The notes beneath the pieces were generated by a model. It saw only the letters and a list, made by a program, of their open reading frames with translations. It had not been told where the DNA came from and did no database searches. This document shows positions 16,435 to 24,809 of a stretch of DNA of 39,309 nt, piece after piece. Positions within the stretch are counted from its first letter, which is position 1, and every line of letters begins with the position of its first letter. This DNA comes from Pleurocapsa sp. CCALA 161. GTDB lineage: Bacteria; Cyanobacteriota; Cyanobacteriia; Cyanobacteriales; Xenococcaceae. Location of the stretch: NCBI RefSeq assembly GCF_003003995.1, contig NZ_PVWF01000047.1, positions 1 through 39,309 on the forward strand, given 5' to 3'. The position numbers and the translations under genes are program-made.

Positions 16435-16989
16435 TCAGATTAAATTAGTAATTAAAATTTTACTGCCCAAGAAGATTAAAATAATCCCGCCAACAACTTC
16501 TAGTTTAAACTTGCACAAACTTCCCCATTTATGACCGAGATAGACACTAATCAAGCATAGCCAAAAAGTAATAATAGCGATTCCTGCTGCTGCGGAGAGG
16601 ATAGAACTTTTTAATACAGAAAGACTTAAACCAACTGCAAGAGCATCAATACTAGTTGCGATCGCCAATCCGATTAGAGTGTAATTATCTAAGGGATTAA
16701 ACTTAGTTTCTGTCTCTGGCTGGAAAGTTTCATAAATCATTTTGCCACCAATAACAGCTAATAAAAAAAAGGCAATCCAATGATTTACCTGAAGAAGTAA
16801 CTCCCGAAAACCCAAGCCAGTAAACCAACCTATAAGGGGCATTATTCCCTGAAAGATACCAAATGCTAAAGCAATTTTTAAAGCTTTGTTTAATTTTATA
16901 TGTTTAATGACTAAACCACTACTCAAAGAAACAGCGCAGGCATCAGCAGCCAAACCTATACCCATTAAAGAAACGTTTACCAAGTCCAT
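16435..16989 (-). CDS. mntP: MntP-type manganese efflux pump, copy B
   Basis: 184 residues with the same two aspartate motifs as copy A (GLAADACAVS and ATSIDALAVG). Differences are few and mostly conservative (CQSE to FQPE, NNLI to TNLI). It converges with the broken hypothetical gene, and its upstream region contains the 170-nt conserved segment. With both copies intact the cell may have doubled Mn export capacity. Confidence 0.9.
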   Translation of the reverse strand: MDLVNVSLMGIGLAADACAVSLSSGLVIKHIKLNKALKIALAFGIFQGIMPLIGWFTGLGFRELLLQVNHWIAFFLLAVIGGKMIYETFQPETETKFNPLDNYTLIGLAIATSIDALAVGLSLSVLKSSILSAAAGIAIITFWLCLISVYLGHKWGSLCKFKLEVVGGIILIFLGSKILITNLI

Positions 16990-17242
16990 TAGCTAGCTTT
17001 AGTTATTTTTATAAATATTAATTTTTATTACTATAGCTTACTTTTAGAGTTTGTAATTGTCATATTCAAATCATATTTTATTCATTATTTACTCATATTA
17101 TCTGAAGTTTATTAGTTAACCTAAATAATTCCAGCTTAGAGTGTTATCTTCTCATTACTGTAGAAAAGTAAGAGCATAACTAATAATTACTAAGCAACTA
17201 TGAGTAAAGAGTATATCTTGCCAGTAACGATGGCGTTGATAC
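16990..17242. other. mntP upstream region containing the 170-nt near-identical segment (B)
   Basis: No gene of normal size. Positions 17080-17249 match 8487-8656 with one substitution, whereas the 90 bp nearest mntP have about ten differences. It holds the same 15-codon frame (ATG at 17200) and TTGCCA/TACAAT pair (17218-17245) as block A. Confidence 0.5.
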
Positions 17243-17284
17243 AATAGAGTACCCTAAAAATTCCTATTTTTAGGGTACTCTATT
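17243..17284 (-). terminator. Perfect 19-bp stem hairpin at the end of cassette X
   Basis: AATAGAGTACCCTAAAAAT (17243-17261), loop TCCT, ATTTTTAGGGTACTCTATT (17266-17284). It begins directly after the stop of the exporter gene (17285, minus). The internal A/T tracts give U-rich sides in both directions, so it may be bidirectional. The equivalent in block A has lost its left arm. Confidence 0.75.
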
Positions 17285-18553
17285 TCATAACCGATCTAGC
17301 TGAGGTAATTTAAAGCCAACTAAACCGACTAAAAACATAGCGATCGCACATCCCACATACAACAATGCCATCCCCGCACCCGCACCGTTACCAAAAATAG
17401 GCACAAACAGAGAACTAAGAATAGTATCTGACTGCATAGCTGGTTCTAAAATGCGATCGCTCAATAATCCTGCTATTAAAGTTGCGATCGCACTGACTAA
17501 TTCTAAAACTAAGGAATTAGCAGCAAAAACCCGTCCTTGAAGTCTGGGGGGAACAGTTTCCATCCATAATGCGGTTTCGGAACTTTCTATTAGAGGAAAA
17601 TTGAGAGAAGAACAAAATTGAGCGGGTAGCCAAATTGTTAAACTTTGACCCAAGCCAAATACTGTTTTGGCAGCACCAGCCCCTATAAATCCTAGTAACA
17701 TACCATTGACACGCCGTTTTGTTCCGCCCCAAGCAGTTAAAGCCACTGCACCTGTAACCCCGCCAATACCTGCAATGGAGAGGATTGCGCTTAAAGTTCG
17801 GGCGTTATTATCCGAACGAGCTAAAATCATTGGCTCGTCGATCGCACCACCAAGATCGTGAGCAAACCAAAACAAAGCTGTGATTACTAATAAAGTACGC
17901 AAACCATTATTTCGCCAAATATAACGGATACCAAATGTTACCTCTTGCCAAAAAATAGCTATATTGGTTATTTCTTCTTGTTCTGTATGCTCGTCAGGTT
18001 GAGGGATTCTTATCCAAAATAAAGTTGCGATCGCCACGACAAAAGTCGCTAGATCGATTGGCAATATACCTCCCAAACCAATAATCGGATAAAGAACACC
18101 AGCGATCGCAGGAGCGATAATATTCGAGCCATAGTGGACAACAGAATTCATGCTGTTGGCGCGAGTATAGTTAAGAGGAGATACGAGCAGGGTAATGGAA
18201 GTGGAATAAGCTAATTGTTGAATTTGACCAAAACCACCAGTAATCGATGCAGCCAGATATAAATGCCAGATAGCTAGATTTCCTGTTAGATGGAGAACTA
18301 AAATCGCCACAGTTGAAACAGCAGCCATTCCATCACTCAAGATCATTAAATATTTACGGTTAAAGCGATCGACTATGATGCCAGCGAAGAGGGAAACGAA
18401 AATGCTAGGTAGCAAAGAGAAAAAGCCGACCAAAGCTAGAGCCGTTGCCGAACCTGTTAGTTCCCAAGCCCAAAGAGTTAAGGCAAATTCGCTCATGTAA
18501 GTGCCGATAGTAGAAACTAATTGACCGAACCAGATGAGGCTGAATTTACGCAC
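17285..18553 (-). CDS. EntS/SchE-like MFS exporter, cassette X
   Basis: 422 residues, about twelve membrane segments, starting MRKFSLIWFGQLVSTIGTYMSEFALTLWAWELTGS, a pattern of the MFS_3/EntS group. Motif A-like LFAGIIVDRFNRKYLMILSDG follows segment two. Members include enterobactin exporter EntS and the Anabaena schizokinen exporter SchE, which lies beside a receptor gene. Its start overlaps the binding-protein stop by 8 bp, so it is the last gene of the AraC-receptor-binding protein-exporter operon. Siderophore export or recycling is the likely role. No biosynthesis genes are nearby. Confidence 0.85.
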   Translation of the reverse strand: MRKFSLIWFGQLVSTIGTYMSEFALTLWAWELTGSATALALVGFFSLLPSIFVSLFAGIIVDRFNRKYLMILSDGMAAVSTVAILVLHLTGNLAIWHLYLAASITGGFGQIQQLAYSTSITLLVSPLNYTRANSMNSVVHYGSNIIAPAIAGVLYPIIGLGGILPIDLATFVVAIATLFWIRIPQPDEHTEQEEITNIAIFWQEVTFGIRYIWRNNGLRTLLVITALFWFAHDLGGAIDEPMILARSDNNARTLSAILSIAGIGGVTGAVALTAWGGTKRRVNGMLLGFIGAGAAKTVFGLGQSLTIWLPAQFCSSLNFPLIESSETALWMETVPPRLQGRVFAANSLVLELVSAIATLIAGLLSDRILEPAMQSDTILSSLFVPIFGNGAGAGMALLYVGCAIAMFLVGLVGFKLPQLDRL

Positions 18554-19577
18554 TGTTTTCGTTTTTAACGCTGTCCAGCAGCAGATCGGGCAAAGCTTCT
18601 AAAATCAGTCGGTCGGCTAACGGTCCGCGAATATTACTTCCCCACAGTTGATAATCGACAAAATAAACTCGACCTTGTTGAAAAACTGGCATTGAGTTTA
18701 ACAGGGGATTTTGCGCCCATTTTTTTCGCAGTCCATCTTCAGGATTAGAAAAATTATCATCACTCCAAGACAAAACCAGAATAATATCGGTTTCAATCTG
18801 GGGTATTATTTCCCAAGAAATTTTCGTATCATCTTCTATTCCTTCTGGTCGAACTATCTCAAAGCCAATTTTTTGTAACAGTCTACCTGTGGTGCTTTTA
18901 GGTGACGAATCAACATAAGTAGTCAGATTTGAAGTCATCAAAAATACACGGGGATATTTTTGCAATACGGGTTGTAATGCTGCTTTTGTTTGAGCAATCT
19001 GCTTACTAAATCCTGCTAACAATTCCCGTACTTGGGCTGTTTTACCTAAAGCCTTGGCAATTCCCTCAATGTCTTCCTGCCAAGATTGCTGTCCGTCCGA
19101 GCCTTTATCGCTAAATAGTAGGGTAGGTGCAATTTGAGTTAGGAACGGATATTCCTCTTTACTAAGCCATTTTTCTCCTAAGATTAAATCTGGTTTAACC
19201 AAAGCTAGACGTTCGAGGGAAGGATTTTTGCGATCGCCTAATCCTCCAGGCTGTGTCGTTACCCATTTACCGATATAGGGAATTTGTTCTTTAGGATTAT
19301 CGTAGGTTTGAATGTTTAAATTCTCTGCTTCGGCATAAGCTACAGGCTGAACTCCTAGTGCCAGCATACTATCTAGAATATGAGGACTGAGGGCAGCAAC
19401 TGTTTGTGGTTTGCCACATAGCTCTGTTTCTCCCATTTCATGCTGTACTATACGACAAGATTCTGAACTAACAAGGGTTTGCTTATCGCTTTTTGAAGAA
19501 TCAGGAGGACGACTGCAAGCTACAGTTAGAACTAAGGTACAGATGCCGATGATTAGTAAATGGCGTAGTTTATACAT
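18546..19577 (-). CDS. Iron-siderophore ABC substrate-binding lipoprotein, cassette X
   Basis: 343 residues. Lipobox LTVAC with C21. Peripla_BP_2 fold: CRIVQHEMGETELCGKPQTVAAL near the N terminus (a Cys pair typical of cyanobacterial members), SLERLALVKPDLILGEKWLSKEEYPFLTQIAPTLLF, and VYFVDYQLWGSNIRGPLADRLILEAL at the C terminus. It captures the ferric siderophore in the periplasm. It is 59 bp after the receptor gene and overlaps the exporter start by 8 bp. Same family and order as the disrupted gene at 32025-33080. No permease gene sits in this operon, so it must use a permease from elsewhere, for example fecC/fecD in this window. Confidence 0.9.
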   Translation of the reverse strand: MYKLRHLLIIGICTLVLTVACSRPPDSSKSDKQTLVSSESCRIVQHEMGETELCGKPQTVAALSPHILDSMLALGVQPVAYAEAENLNIQTYDNPKEQIPYIGKWVTTQPGGLGDRKNPSLERLALVKPDLILGEKWLSKEEYPFLTQIAPTLLFSDKGSDGQQSWQEDIEGIAKALGKTAQVRELLAGFSKQIAQTKAALQPVLQKYPRVFLMTSNLTTYVDSSPKSTTGRLLQKIGFEIVRPEGIEDDTKISWEIIPQIETDIILVLSWSDDNFSNPEDGLRKKWAQNPLLNSMPVFQQGRVYFVDYQLWGSNIRGPLADRLILEALPDLLLDSVKNENSA

Positions 19578-19636
19578 GAGCAGAAGAGGGGGGAGGAAGC
19601 AGAGGAAACTAATGACTAATAATCAATAACTAATAA

Positions 19637-22186
19637 CTAAAATCTATAAGAGGCAGAAAATTGCACGGTAAAGGGATCGGCGATACCGATACTGAGATCG
19701 TCAAAGTCAGCCTGTTCGACGTAGTTCACATCAAAGATATTTTTAAAATTGAGTGCCAGATTTAAGTCATTGCGACGATAGTAAATAGCGGCATCGGTTC
19801 TAAGATAGTCATCAAGTTGAAAAGAATTATCCAAATCTCCCTCTCTTTCGCCGACATAAAATAGACCCAAGCCAAATCCCAAACCAGATAAACTCCCTTC
19901 AGAAATAAAATAGGTACTCCAGAAATTGACGGCATTTTCGGGAACATTAGTGAAAGAGTTGCCCACCTCAAAAACATTATCTTCGGTTATTTCGGTATCG
20001 GTAAAAGCGTAAGAAGCCGTAATGTTCCAACCTGGTAAGATTTCTCCGTTGGTTTGTAATTCAATACCTTGGCTCTTTTGTTCTCCCGTTTGAATTTCAA
20101 ACTCAGAATTTTCAGGGTCTTGTGTCGCTACATTGGTCAGAGTTATATCGTATAAAGCCAAGGTTGTAGAGAGGCGATTGTCCAACCAGTTTGCTTTCGC
20201 TCCTATTTCAAATTGAGTACCGCGAGAAGGCTCGAAGGTTTCCGCTTCGGCAGTTACTCCTGTTTCCTGTTCAAAAGACTGGCTAAAACTACCGTATACA
20301 GATAGGTTATCGGCAATTTTGTAGAGAATTCCTACTTTGGGGCTAAATGCCGAGTCGTTTTGGGTTTCTACTGGTGAGGAATCATCCACTAAGTCTTCTG
20401 ATGAAGTACCCACAAAATCCAGCCGTCCCCCAAGCGATAAAATTAAGCGGTCTTCAAAAATTTTAAGTCGATCTTGTAAATAAAGTCCCAATCCATCATT
20501 GGTATCTAAAATAGTCCCAGAGTCTACTACTTCTCCTACCCCACCTACGTATTCTGGTTCAAAGATATCGATATTTTCTGCTTCGAGTTCTTCAAAATCA
20601 AAAAAATCTTCTTCAAAAACATAATCTATTCCTACTGACAGCTCATGATTGATACTACCTGTCTCAAATTCACCAGTTACATATGCTGTAGCTTGGTAAT
20701 TGTTGATGTCGTCGGTATTTGTAAAGCCAAAACGTTCTAAGGTTCTAAGATCGTCCTGTAAAGCACTGGGAAATGCTCCATTTTGCTCAACTTGAAGATT
20801 GGTATAGCGAAAAACATGGCGTAACGACCAGTTGTCATTAAAATCATGTTCTAAATTATATCCAATTTGAGCAATTATGCGATCGTTATCATCAAAGTTA
20901 GGTTCTCCTAAAAACTGGTCTGGGGGAACATCACCATTAGGATTATCCAAGACTGTTCCCGAAGCAGGTAATTGGGCTATCTGAGGAGTTCGATTGTCAA
21001 AATACAGTCCTTCAAAACTCAGTTTGGTTTGTTCGCTAATCTGCCAGCTAATAACTGGTGCCACCGAAAAGCGATCTAGATCGACATCATCAACATCAAT
21101 AAAAGTTTCCGAGTGATAGATCGAAGCATTTAGACGATAAGCTACTGTCTTACTCTCATTTAATGGACCTGATAGATCTAATGCACCCTCAATACTGTCG
21201 AGAGTATCATAGCTTACTGATAAATCATAAAAAGGTTCCAATGAAGGCTGTTTGGTAACAATATTAATAACGCCTCCTGGAGAAACTTGACCGCCAATGA
21301 TAGAAGCAGATCCCGATAAAATTTCGAGTTGCTCGACATTACTCAATTCTCTCGGTGGCGAGAAGGTGAAAAAAGTTTGTGGAACTCCATTAAGCAATGT
21401 TGAGTTAGAGACATCAAAACCGCGAATCAATACGTTGCTAAAATTAGATCTGGGTAAACCATTTGTAACGACACCCACAGCATTTCTGGATAAGGCATCA
21501 CGGAATTCAGTCGCCCCCCGATCTTCAAATACTTGACGAGGTACTACCTGAACTGTATTTGGAGTGTCAATAATCGGTGTATTATTACGGGTAACGCCTG
21601 CCTCAGGAACAAAGTAATCACTGCCTTCTTGTCCTTGACCCGTAGCAATAACTTCGATCTCCTCATCTGGCTCTTGTTCGGCGGTGGTGCTTTCAGGAGT
21701 AATGCTTAAAACTAAATCGTCTTTTTCTGTTACTATCTCTGCGCTTGGGGTTTGGTTTTCTCCTGTAATCCTGACTCGGATGTTATTTTCATCGCCTTTA
21801 TTAACAGTTACGCTGCTAATTCCTGGTGCGGGGTTGAGTTCTGTCACGCCATTTCTTATTGAAAAAGCCAAGGTTGCATCCAGAATATCAATTACTAGAT
21901 CGTTACCTTCGGGTAGAATCAACGGCACTAACCTTTCGCTTCCCGCTACCGTTTCTAACACCAACTCCAATCCATTTTCGGTTTGGACAATCTCTACCCC
22001 AGTAACCCGCGTTAAATCATCCTGCGCCAGCAAATCCACAGCATTATTTGATAAATATTGAGAATTAGACTCAACTAATTTAGATGATTCTGCCGACACG
22101 GGAAAAGCGAGTGTATTGCTGTAAACAATAACAATACCTGTAAATAATAAATTTTTATGCTTAATAAAATAGTTAGCAATATTCAT
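19637..22186 (-). CDS. AMIN-domain TonB-dependent siderophore receptor, cassette X
   Basis: 849 residues. Signal peptide to about residue 32 (FPVSAES), AMIN domain about 57-165, TonB box EIEVIAT 176-182, plug about 200-320 (DTPNTVQVVPRQVF, NVLIRGF, EQLEILSGSASIIGGQVSPGGVINIVTK), barrel to a terminal Phe (SASYRF). The GSASIIGGQVSPGG loop replaces the usual GPGSVLFGNLEPGG, so the plug apex differs from cassette Z. A GAAGAAG ribosome site precedes the ATG. Long stretches, such as the AMIN domain and the barrel end (YVGEREGDLDNSFQLDDYLRTDAA), are almost identical to cassette Z, pointing to duplication or gene conversion between receptors. Confidence 0.92.
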   Translation of the reverse strand: MNIANYFIKHKNLLFTGIVIVYSNTLAFPVSAESSKLVESNSQYLSNNAVDLLAQDDLTRVTGVEIVQTENGLELVLETVAGSERLVPLILPEGNDLVIDILDATLAFSIRNGVTELNPAPGISSVTVNKGDENNIRVRITGENQTPSAEIVTEKDDLVLSITPESTTAEQEPDEEIEVIATGQGQEGSDYFVPEAGVTRNNTPIIDTPNTVQVVPRQVFEDRGATEFRDALSRNAVGVVTNGLPRSNFSNVLIRGFDVSNSTLLNGVPQTFFTFSPPRELSNVEQLEILSGSASIIGGQVSPGGVINIVTKQPSLEPFYDLSVSYDTLDSIEGALDLSGPLNESKTVAYRLNASIYHSETFIDVDDVDLDRFSVAPVISWQISEQTKLSFEGLYFDNRTPQIAQLPASGTVLDNPNGDVPPDQFLGEPNFDDNDRIIAQIGYNLEHDFNDNWSLRHVFRYTNLQVEQNGAFPSALQDDLRTLERFGFTNTDDINNYQATAYVTGEFETGSINHELSVGIDYVFEEDFFDFEELEAENIDIFEPEYVGGVGEVVDSGTILDTNDGLGLYLQDRLKIFEDRLILSLGGRLDFVGTSSEDLVDDSSPVETQNDSAFSPKVGILYKIADNLSVYGSFSQSFEQETGVTAEAETFEPSRGTQFEIGAKANWLDNRLSTTLALYDITLTNVATQDPENSEFEIQTGEQKSQGIELQTNGEILPGWNITASYAFTDTEITEDNVFEVGNSFTNVPENAVNFWSTYFISEGSLSGLGFGLGLFYVGEREGDLDNSFQLDDYLRTDAAIYYRRNDLNLALNFKNIFDVNYVEQADFDDLSIGIADPFTVQFSASYRF

Positions 22187-22204
22187 ACTTCTTCAAGCTT
22201 ATAG

Positions 22205-22215
22205 AGAATTATTCT
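22205..22215. promoter_or_regulatory. Short AGAAT-T-ATTCT palindrome before the cassette X receptor
   Basis: An 11-bp 5-1-5 palindrome 19 bp upstream of the receptor start. It resembles a weak Fur half-box, but it is short and could be chance in AT-rich DNA. Confidence 0.2.
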
Positions 22216-22259
22216 AAATAACTGTAGAAGTCAGAATACAGAGTTGCTAAATTGTTGTC

Positions 22260-22293
22260 TATCCAAAAAGCGATCGTAATTATCCCAAAAGCG
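22260..22293 (-). promoter_or_regulatory. 21-bp-period direct repeat, candidate AraC operator (cassette X)
   Basis: On plus, TATCCAAAAAGCG (22260-22272) and TATCCCAAAAGCG (22281-22293): 12 of 13 bases identical and 21 bp apart. Read toward the receptor (minus) the half-site is CGCTTTTGGGATA. It lies 74-107 bp before the receptor ATG and just after the AraC stop codon. Downstream of the repeat, AGACAAC is shared with cassette Z at the same relative position. Confidence 0.55.
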
Positions 22294-22312
22294 TCTTGTC
22301 ATTCTTCAATGC

Positions 22313-23323
22313 TCAATAATTTTCCCCCGAACAATCTCTGGGAGTCATACCAAATTTGCGTTTGAAAGCAGCCGAAAAATGACCGAGATGAGTGTAGCCA
22401 ATATTATTCGCAACCGTTGCTACGCTTAAATCCCCTTCTCGTAACATTAACTGTGCCTGTTGGAGGCGATAGTTGTGAAGATAATTAAACACAGTAGTAC
22501 CATATATTTCTTTGAAACCCTGCTGGAGTTTGCGATCGCTCATACCAACAGTTTTAGCTAAAGCTTTAATGTTAGGAGGATTATCTAAGTCATTGAGTAA
22601 TATTTTTCTCGCGTCGTAAATGCAGTCTATTTCTTTAGGCTTTAATCTAGTATGAGTAGTCTGGCGATCGCAATTAGTAGTTAACAAAGAAAGTTGCATT
22701 GCCATTAATTCCAGAGCTTTGCCTTCGAGATACATTCGAGCGATCGCACCTTGATAGGGATGGTGCCAAATTTGCTCGATTATCGTTTGCATTTCTTGGG
22801 TTATATCCCCCAAAGCAGAGTGAAATCGCTGAGGTTTGTCGTTTTCAATTAATGCTTGCAACTGCTTGGGAACTGTATTGAGTTCGGTGACAAACCTTCT
22901 AATAATATCTAGATCTATTTCTATTCTCAGCATTTTCAGGCGATCGCCCGCCCAAGACTGTTCGATTTCTTCAATATCTGGTAAATAAAACAAATAATTC
23001 TGTCCCTTAGTTTCAGTATATTCTGCTGCGATACCTTTGACACCAGGAGAAATGACGCTATGATATCCACTTAGATAAAATTTAGCGACAATCGACTGGT
23101 AATTATTGTGTTCTACTAACTCATTGCGATCGAGGAACATCTGTTCGTCAACAATATCTAACTCGATGCCCGATGACAAATTAGCATAACGATATTGTTC
23201 TGCACTCCATTGGCTTTTAGCTGTTATGATTTCATCAAACCCGCGAGTATTAGATTCTATTTGCTCGTATTCTAGAGTTTTTTTATATAAGCGATCGTAT
23301 TCTGTCTCGGTATAAACTTTCAT
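22313..23323 (-). CDS. PchR-like AraC family regulator, cassette X
   Basis: 336 residues. The N-terminal region is of PchR type (QWSAEQYRYANLSSGIELDI, VAKFYLSGYHSVISPGVKG); the C-terminal AraC domain has IKALAKTVGMSDRKLQQGF and VATVANNIGYTHLGHFSAAF-KRKFGMTPRD. The known family role is ferric-siderophore-dependent activation of a neighbouring receptor gene. It is 126 bp upstream of the receptor, with the 21-bp direct repeat between, and only 39 bp downstream of the DedA-like gene, so it may be co-transcribed from 24231. Confidence 0.9.
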   Translation of the reverse strand: MKVYTETEYDRLYKKTLEYEQIESNTRGFDEIITAKSQWSAEQYRYANLSSGIELDIVDEQMFLDRNELVEHNNYQSIVAKFYLSGYHSVISPGVKGIAAEYTETKGQNYLFYLPDIEEIEQSWAGDRLKMLRIEIDLDIIRRFVTELNTVPKQLQALIENDKPQRFHSALGDITQEMQTIIEQIWHHPYQGAIARMYLEGKALELMAMQLSLLTTNCDRQTTHTRLKPKEIDCIYDARKILLNDLDNPPNIKALAKTVGMSDRKLQQGFKEIYGTTVFNYLHNYRLQQAQLMLREGDLSVATVANNIGYTHLGHFSAAFKRKFGMTPRDCSGENY

Positions 23324-23362
23324 AAAAATATAATTAGCAATTAATCTATAAATTTCTCAGCT

Positions 23363-24022
23363 TTAGATTTTTGGTTGACGCTGTAGAATAGCCGTGAGTA
23401 TACCCAATCCGAAAACGCCTAAGAGGGCAAACCCCAGCAGTAACTTACCCGACTCTAATAATCCTGCACCCAATGCCACGATTGGCGGGTTAGAAATGAC
23501 AACACTAATTACTAATGCAGGAGCAAATTTACGCCAGGGTGTTTTGGTTAAGCCGACTCCATAGCTAACAAAATCAAACAAACCCGTCATTAAAAAACCA
23601 GTTATCAACCAGAAATTATGCTCTAAATTCTTTTGACTAAAGCGATCTATCTTATTTATAAAGCGATCGCCTACCAACCTTGTAACTAAACTTCGACCAT
23701 ATCTTCTAGATAAATAAAAACTGAGGCTACAGGAAATAAGATCGGCAAGACAAATTACAGTTAACCCCGATCCAAAGCCAAATAGTCCACCTGCTAAAAC
23801 AGAGTAAGCCGTCCCTGGAAGAGCGGGTATAATCACGCTGGTTAAACGCAATCCTCCCACCACTAAAAAAGCCCAGACTCCCATCTGTTCGACATTAGAA
23901 CGAAGCTGTTCGATTCCGAAACGATTGAGCAACCAGATTCCTAGTGCAATAAGAATAGCGATCGCCACAAACCGAGCAATTTTAACCAGCTTTCGATTCC
24001 CACTAATACCAGGATTACTCAT
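23363..24022 (-). CDS. TVP38/TMEM64 (VTT/DedA-like) membrane protein
   Basis: 219 residues with about five hydrophobic segments. The VTT-domain core is visible: VIIPALPGTAYSVLAGGLFGFGSGL, the re-entrant LADLISCSLSFYLSRRYGR, and FDFVSYGVGLTKTPWRKF. The family includes lipid scramblase or transporter-like proteins of the inner membrane; most bacterial members have no assigned role. It starts 2 bp after the 68-residue gene and ends 39 bp before the AraC gene on the same strand, which would put it in an iron-regulated operon. Whether it aids siderophore handling is unknown. Confidence 0.85.
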   Translation of the reverse strand: MSNPGISGNRKLVKIARFVAIAILIALGIWLLNRFGIEQLRSNVEQMGVWAFLVVGGLRLTSVIIPALPGTAYSVLAGGLFGFGSGLTVICLADLISCSLSFYLSRRYGRSLVTRLVGDRFINKIDRFSQKNLEHNFWLITGFLMTGLFDFVSYGVGLTKTPWRKFAPALVISVVISNPPIVALGAGLLESGKLLLGFALLGVFGLGILTAILQRQPKI

Positions 24023-24024
24023 GG

Positions 24025-24231
24025 CTAATTATTGAAAGAATGATTAGACTCGACCGCTTCGGAATGATTAAAAGGCGGATAATACACTTCCCGCCTCAAA
24101 ATCCAGCCTGTCTTTTGCTGTACGTATTCATGAGTACTCAATTTTTTGGCTTTGGCTTCTTGGGCGATAGTTCTATAATCCCAGCCAAAATATTCGCATA
24201 GTTGTCTTTGACTTAAACCCATGTTAGTCAT
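24025..24231 (-). CDS. Small HTH-like protein heading cassette X
   Basis: 68 residues (or 65 from the Met at residue 4). The segment LSQRQLCEYFGWDYRTIAQEAKAKKL looks like a helix-turn-helix of the kind found in short cyanobacterial proteins, followed by the block STHEYVQQKTGWILR. No enzyme motif. It is separated from the DedA-like gene by 2 bp, so the two are co-transcribed, and the AT-rich element TTGCAAGTAATTTGTAA (24281-24297) lies 50 bp upstream. It could be an autoregulator, but DNA binding is only inferred from the pattern. Confidence 0.6.
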   Translation of the reverse strand: MTNMGLSQRQLCEYFGWDYRTIAQEAKAKKLSTHEYVQQKTGWILRREVYYPPFNHSEAVESNHSFNN

Positions 24232-24280
24232 AAAAATTTGCGTGCATGATTAGAAAGATAATTACATTATTGAGAATTAA

Positions 24281-24297
24281 TTGCAAGTAATTTGTAA
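24281..24297. promoter_or_regulatory. TTGCAA-type AT-rich element upstream of cassette X
   Basis: TTGCAAGTAATTTGTAA, an imperfect palindrome (TTGCAA / TTGTAA), 50 bp before the start at 24231. It resembles the elements at 37213-37228 and 8910-8924. Confidence 0.35.
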
Positions 24298-24496
24298 AAA
24301 TGATATGTTGATTTTGTTAGCCAAAACCAGGGCGATCTCACTGGAGTCCGACTTGTTTAGAATCAGATCTTGTTTAAGCCAGGAATGAAGCCCATGGTTT
24401 ATAGCGAGTTAACTACTGCTTTGTTGTATCGGAGGCGTGTAATTGTTCTTATGCGCTTCTTTTACCTCTTTTTTTGATAGTGGATAAAAAATAATC

Positions 24497-24735
24497 ATGA
24501 ATAAACTCGATCGCAACTGTAAAAATCGCCTACCTCAATGGCAATCGGAAAAAATGAGAAGCTTAATTGAAGAGCGTTGGTCAGAAGTTTGGGAAATTGT
24601 TGTTGCTAGGGAGAATTCTTTAGAAAGCCCACACTCATATTCAAAAAATTACCGACGGAATTCAAATTTTTGAGAAGTTGCGATCGCACTAAATTATTCT
24701 TCAAAAATTATGTTTACCTATATTTTGAGCTGCTT
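24497..24735 (+). pseudogene. Probable decayed small gene
   Basis: An ATG frame (24497-24673, 58 codons) begins MNKLDRNCKNRLPQWQSEKM and contains a well-formed amphipathic helix (RSLIEERWSEVWEIVVAREN). After residue 44 it turns low quality, while the neighbouring frame continues with THIQKITDGIQIFEKLRSH and a stop. A single frameshift near 24628-24635 would join the two into about 65 residues. Not recognised; coding status uncertain. Confidence 0.3.
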
Positions 24736-24773
24736 TTGTGAGAAATAGGAGATGATGGTATAAATATCTAAAA

Positions 24774-24788
24774 TGATAATCATTATCA
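24774..24788. promoter_or_regulatory. Fur box upstream of the RhtX/FptX-like gene
   Basis: TGATAATCATTATCA is a perfect 7-1-7 palindrome containing the classical GATAAT-C-ATTATC core of Fur sites. It lies 21 bp before the TTG start at 24810, where it would overlap the promoter. It predicts iron repression of the importer-AraC operon by a FurA-type protein. Confidence 0.85.
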
Positions 24789-24809
24789 AACACTTGAGGG
24801 TAAAATAAT

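Larger units (their letters stand above)
14534..17437 (+). repeat. Direct duplication, block B (about 2.9 kb)
   Basis: Second copy of block A (5942-8844), same orientation, with fecC-B, the broken hypothetical gene, mntP-B, terminator hairpin and the 3' end of an intact MFS gene. Because the MFS gene is complete here and truncated in A, the mntP-MFS junction in B is the ancestral arrangement. Confidence 0.9.
24232..24773. other. Intergenic region between cassettes X and W
   Basis: About 540 bp. The left part holds the presumed promoter of the minus-strand operon and the TTGCAA-type element at 24281-24297. The middle shows nothing coding that I can support. The right part holds a short, probably decayed frame (24497-24735), and the region ends at the Fur box. 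Confidence 0.5.

Noticed and set aside
17043-17190. yybP-ykoY-type manganese riboswitch before mntP
   Set aside because: I looked for the conserved GC-rich core of this riboswitch in the conserved mntP upstream region and did not find it; the region is AT-rich.
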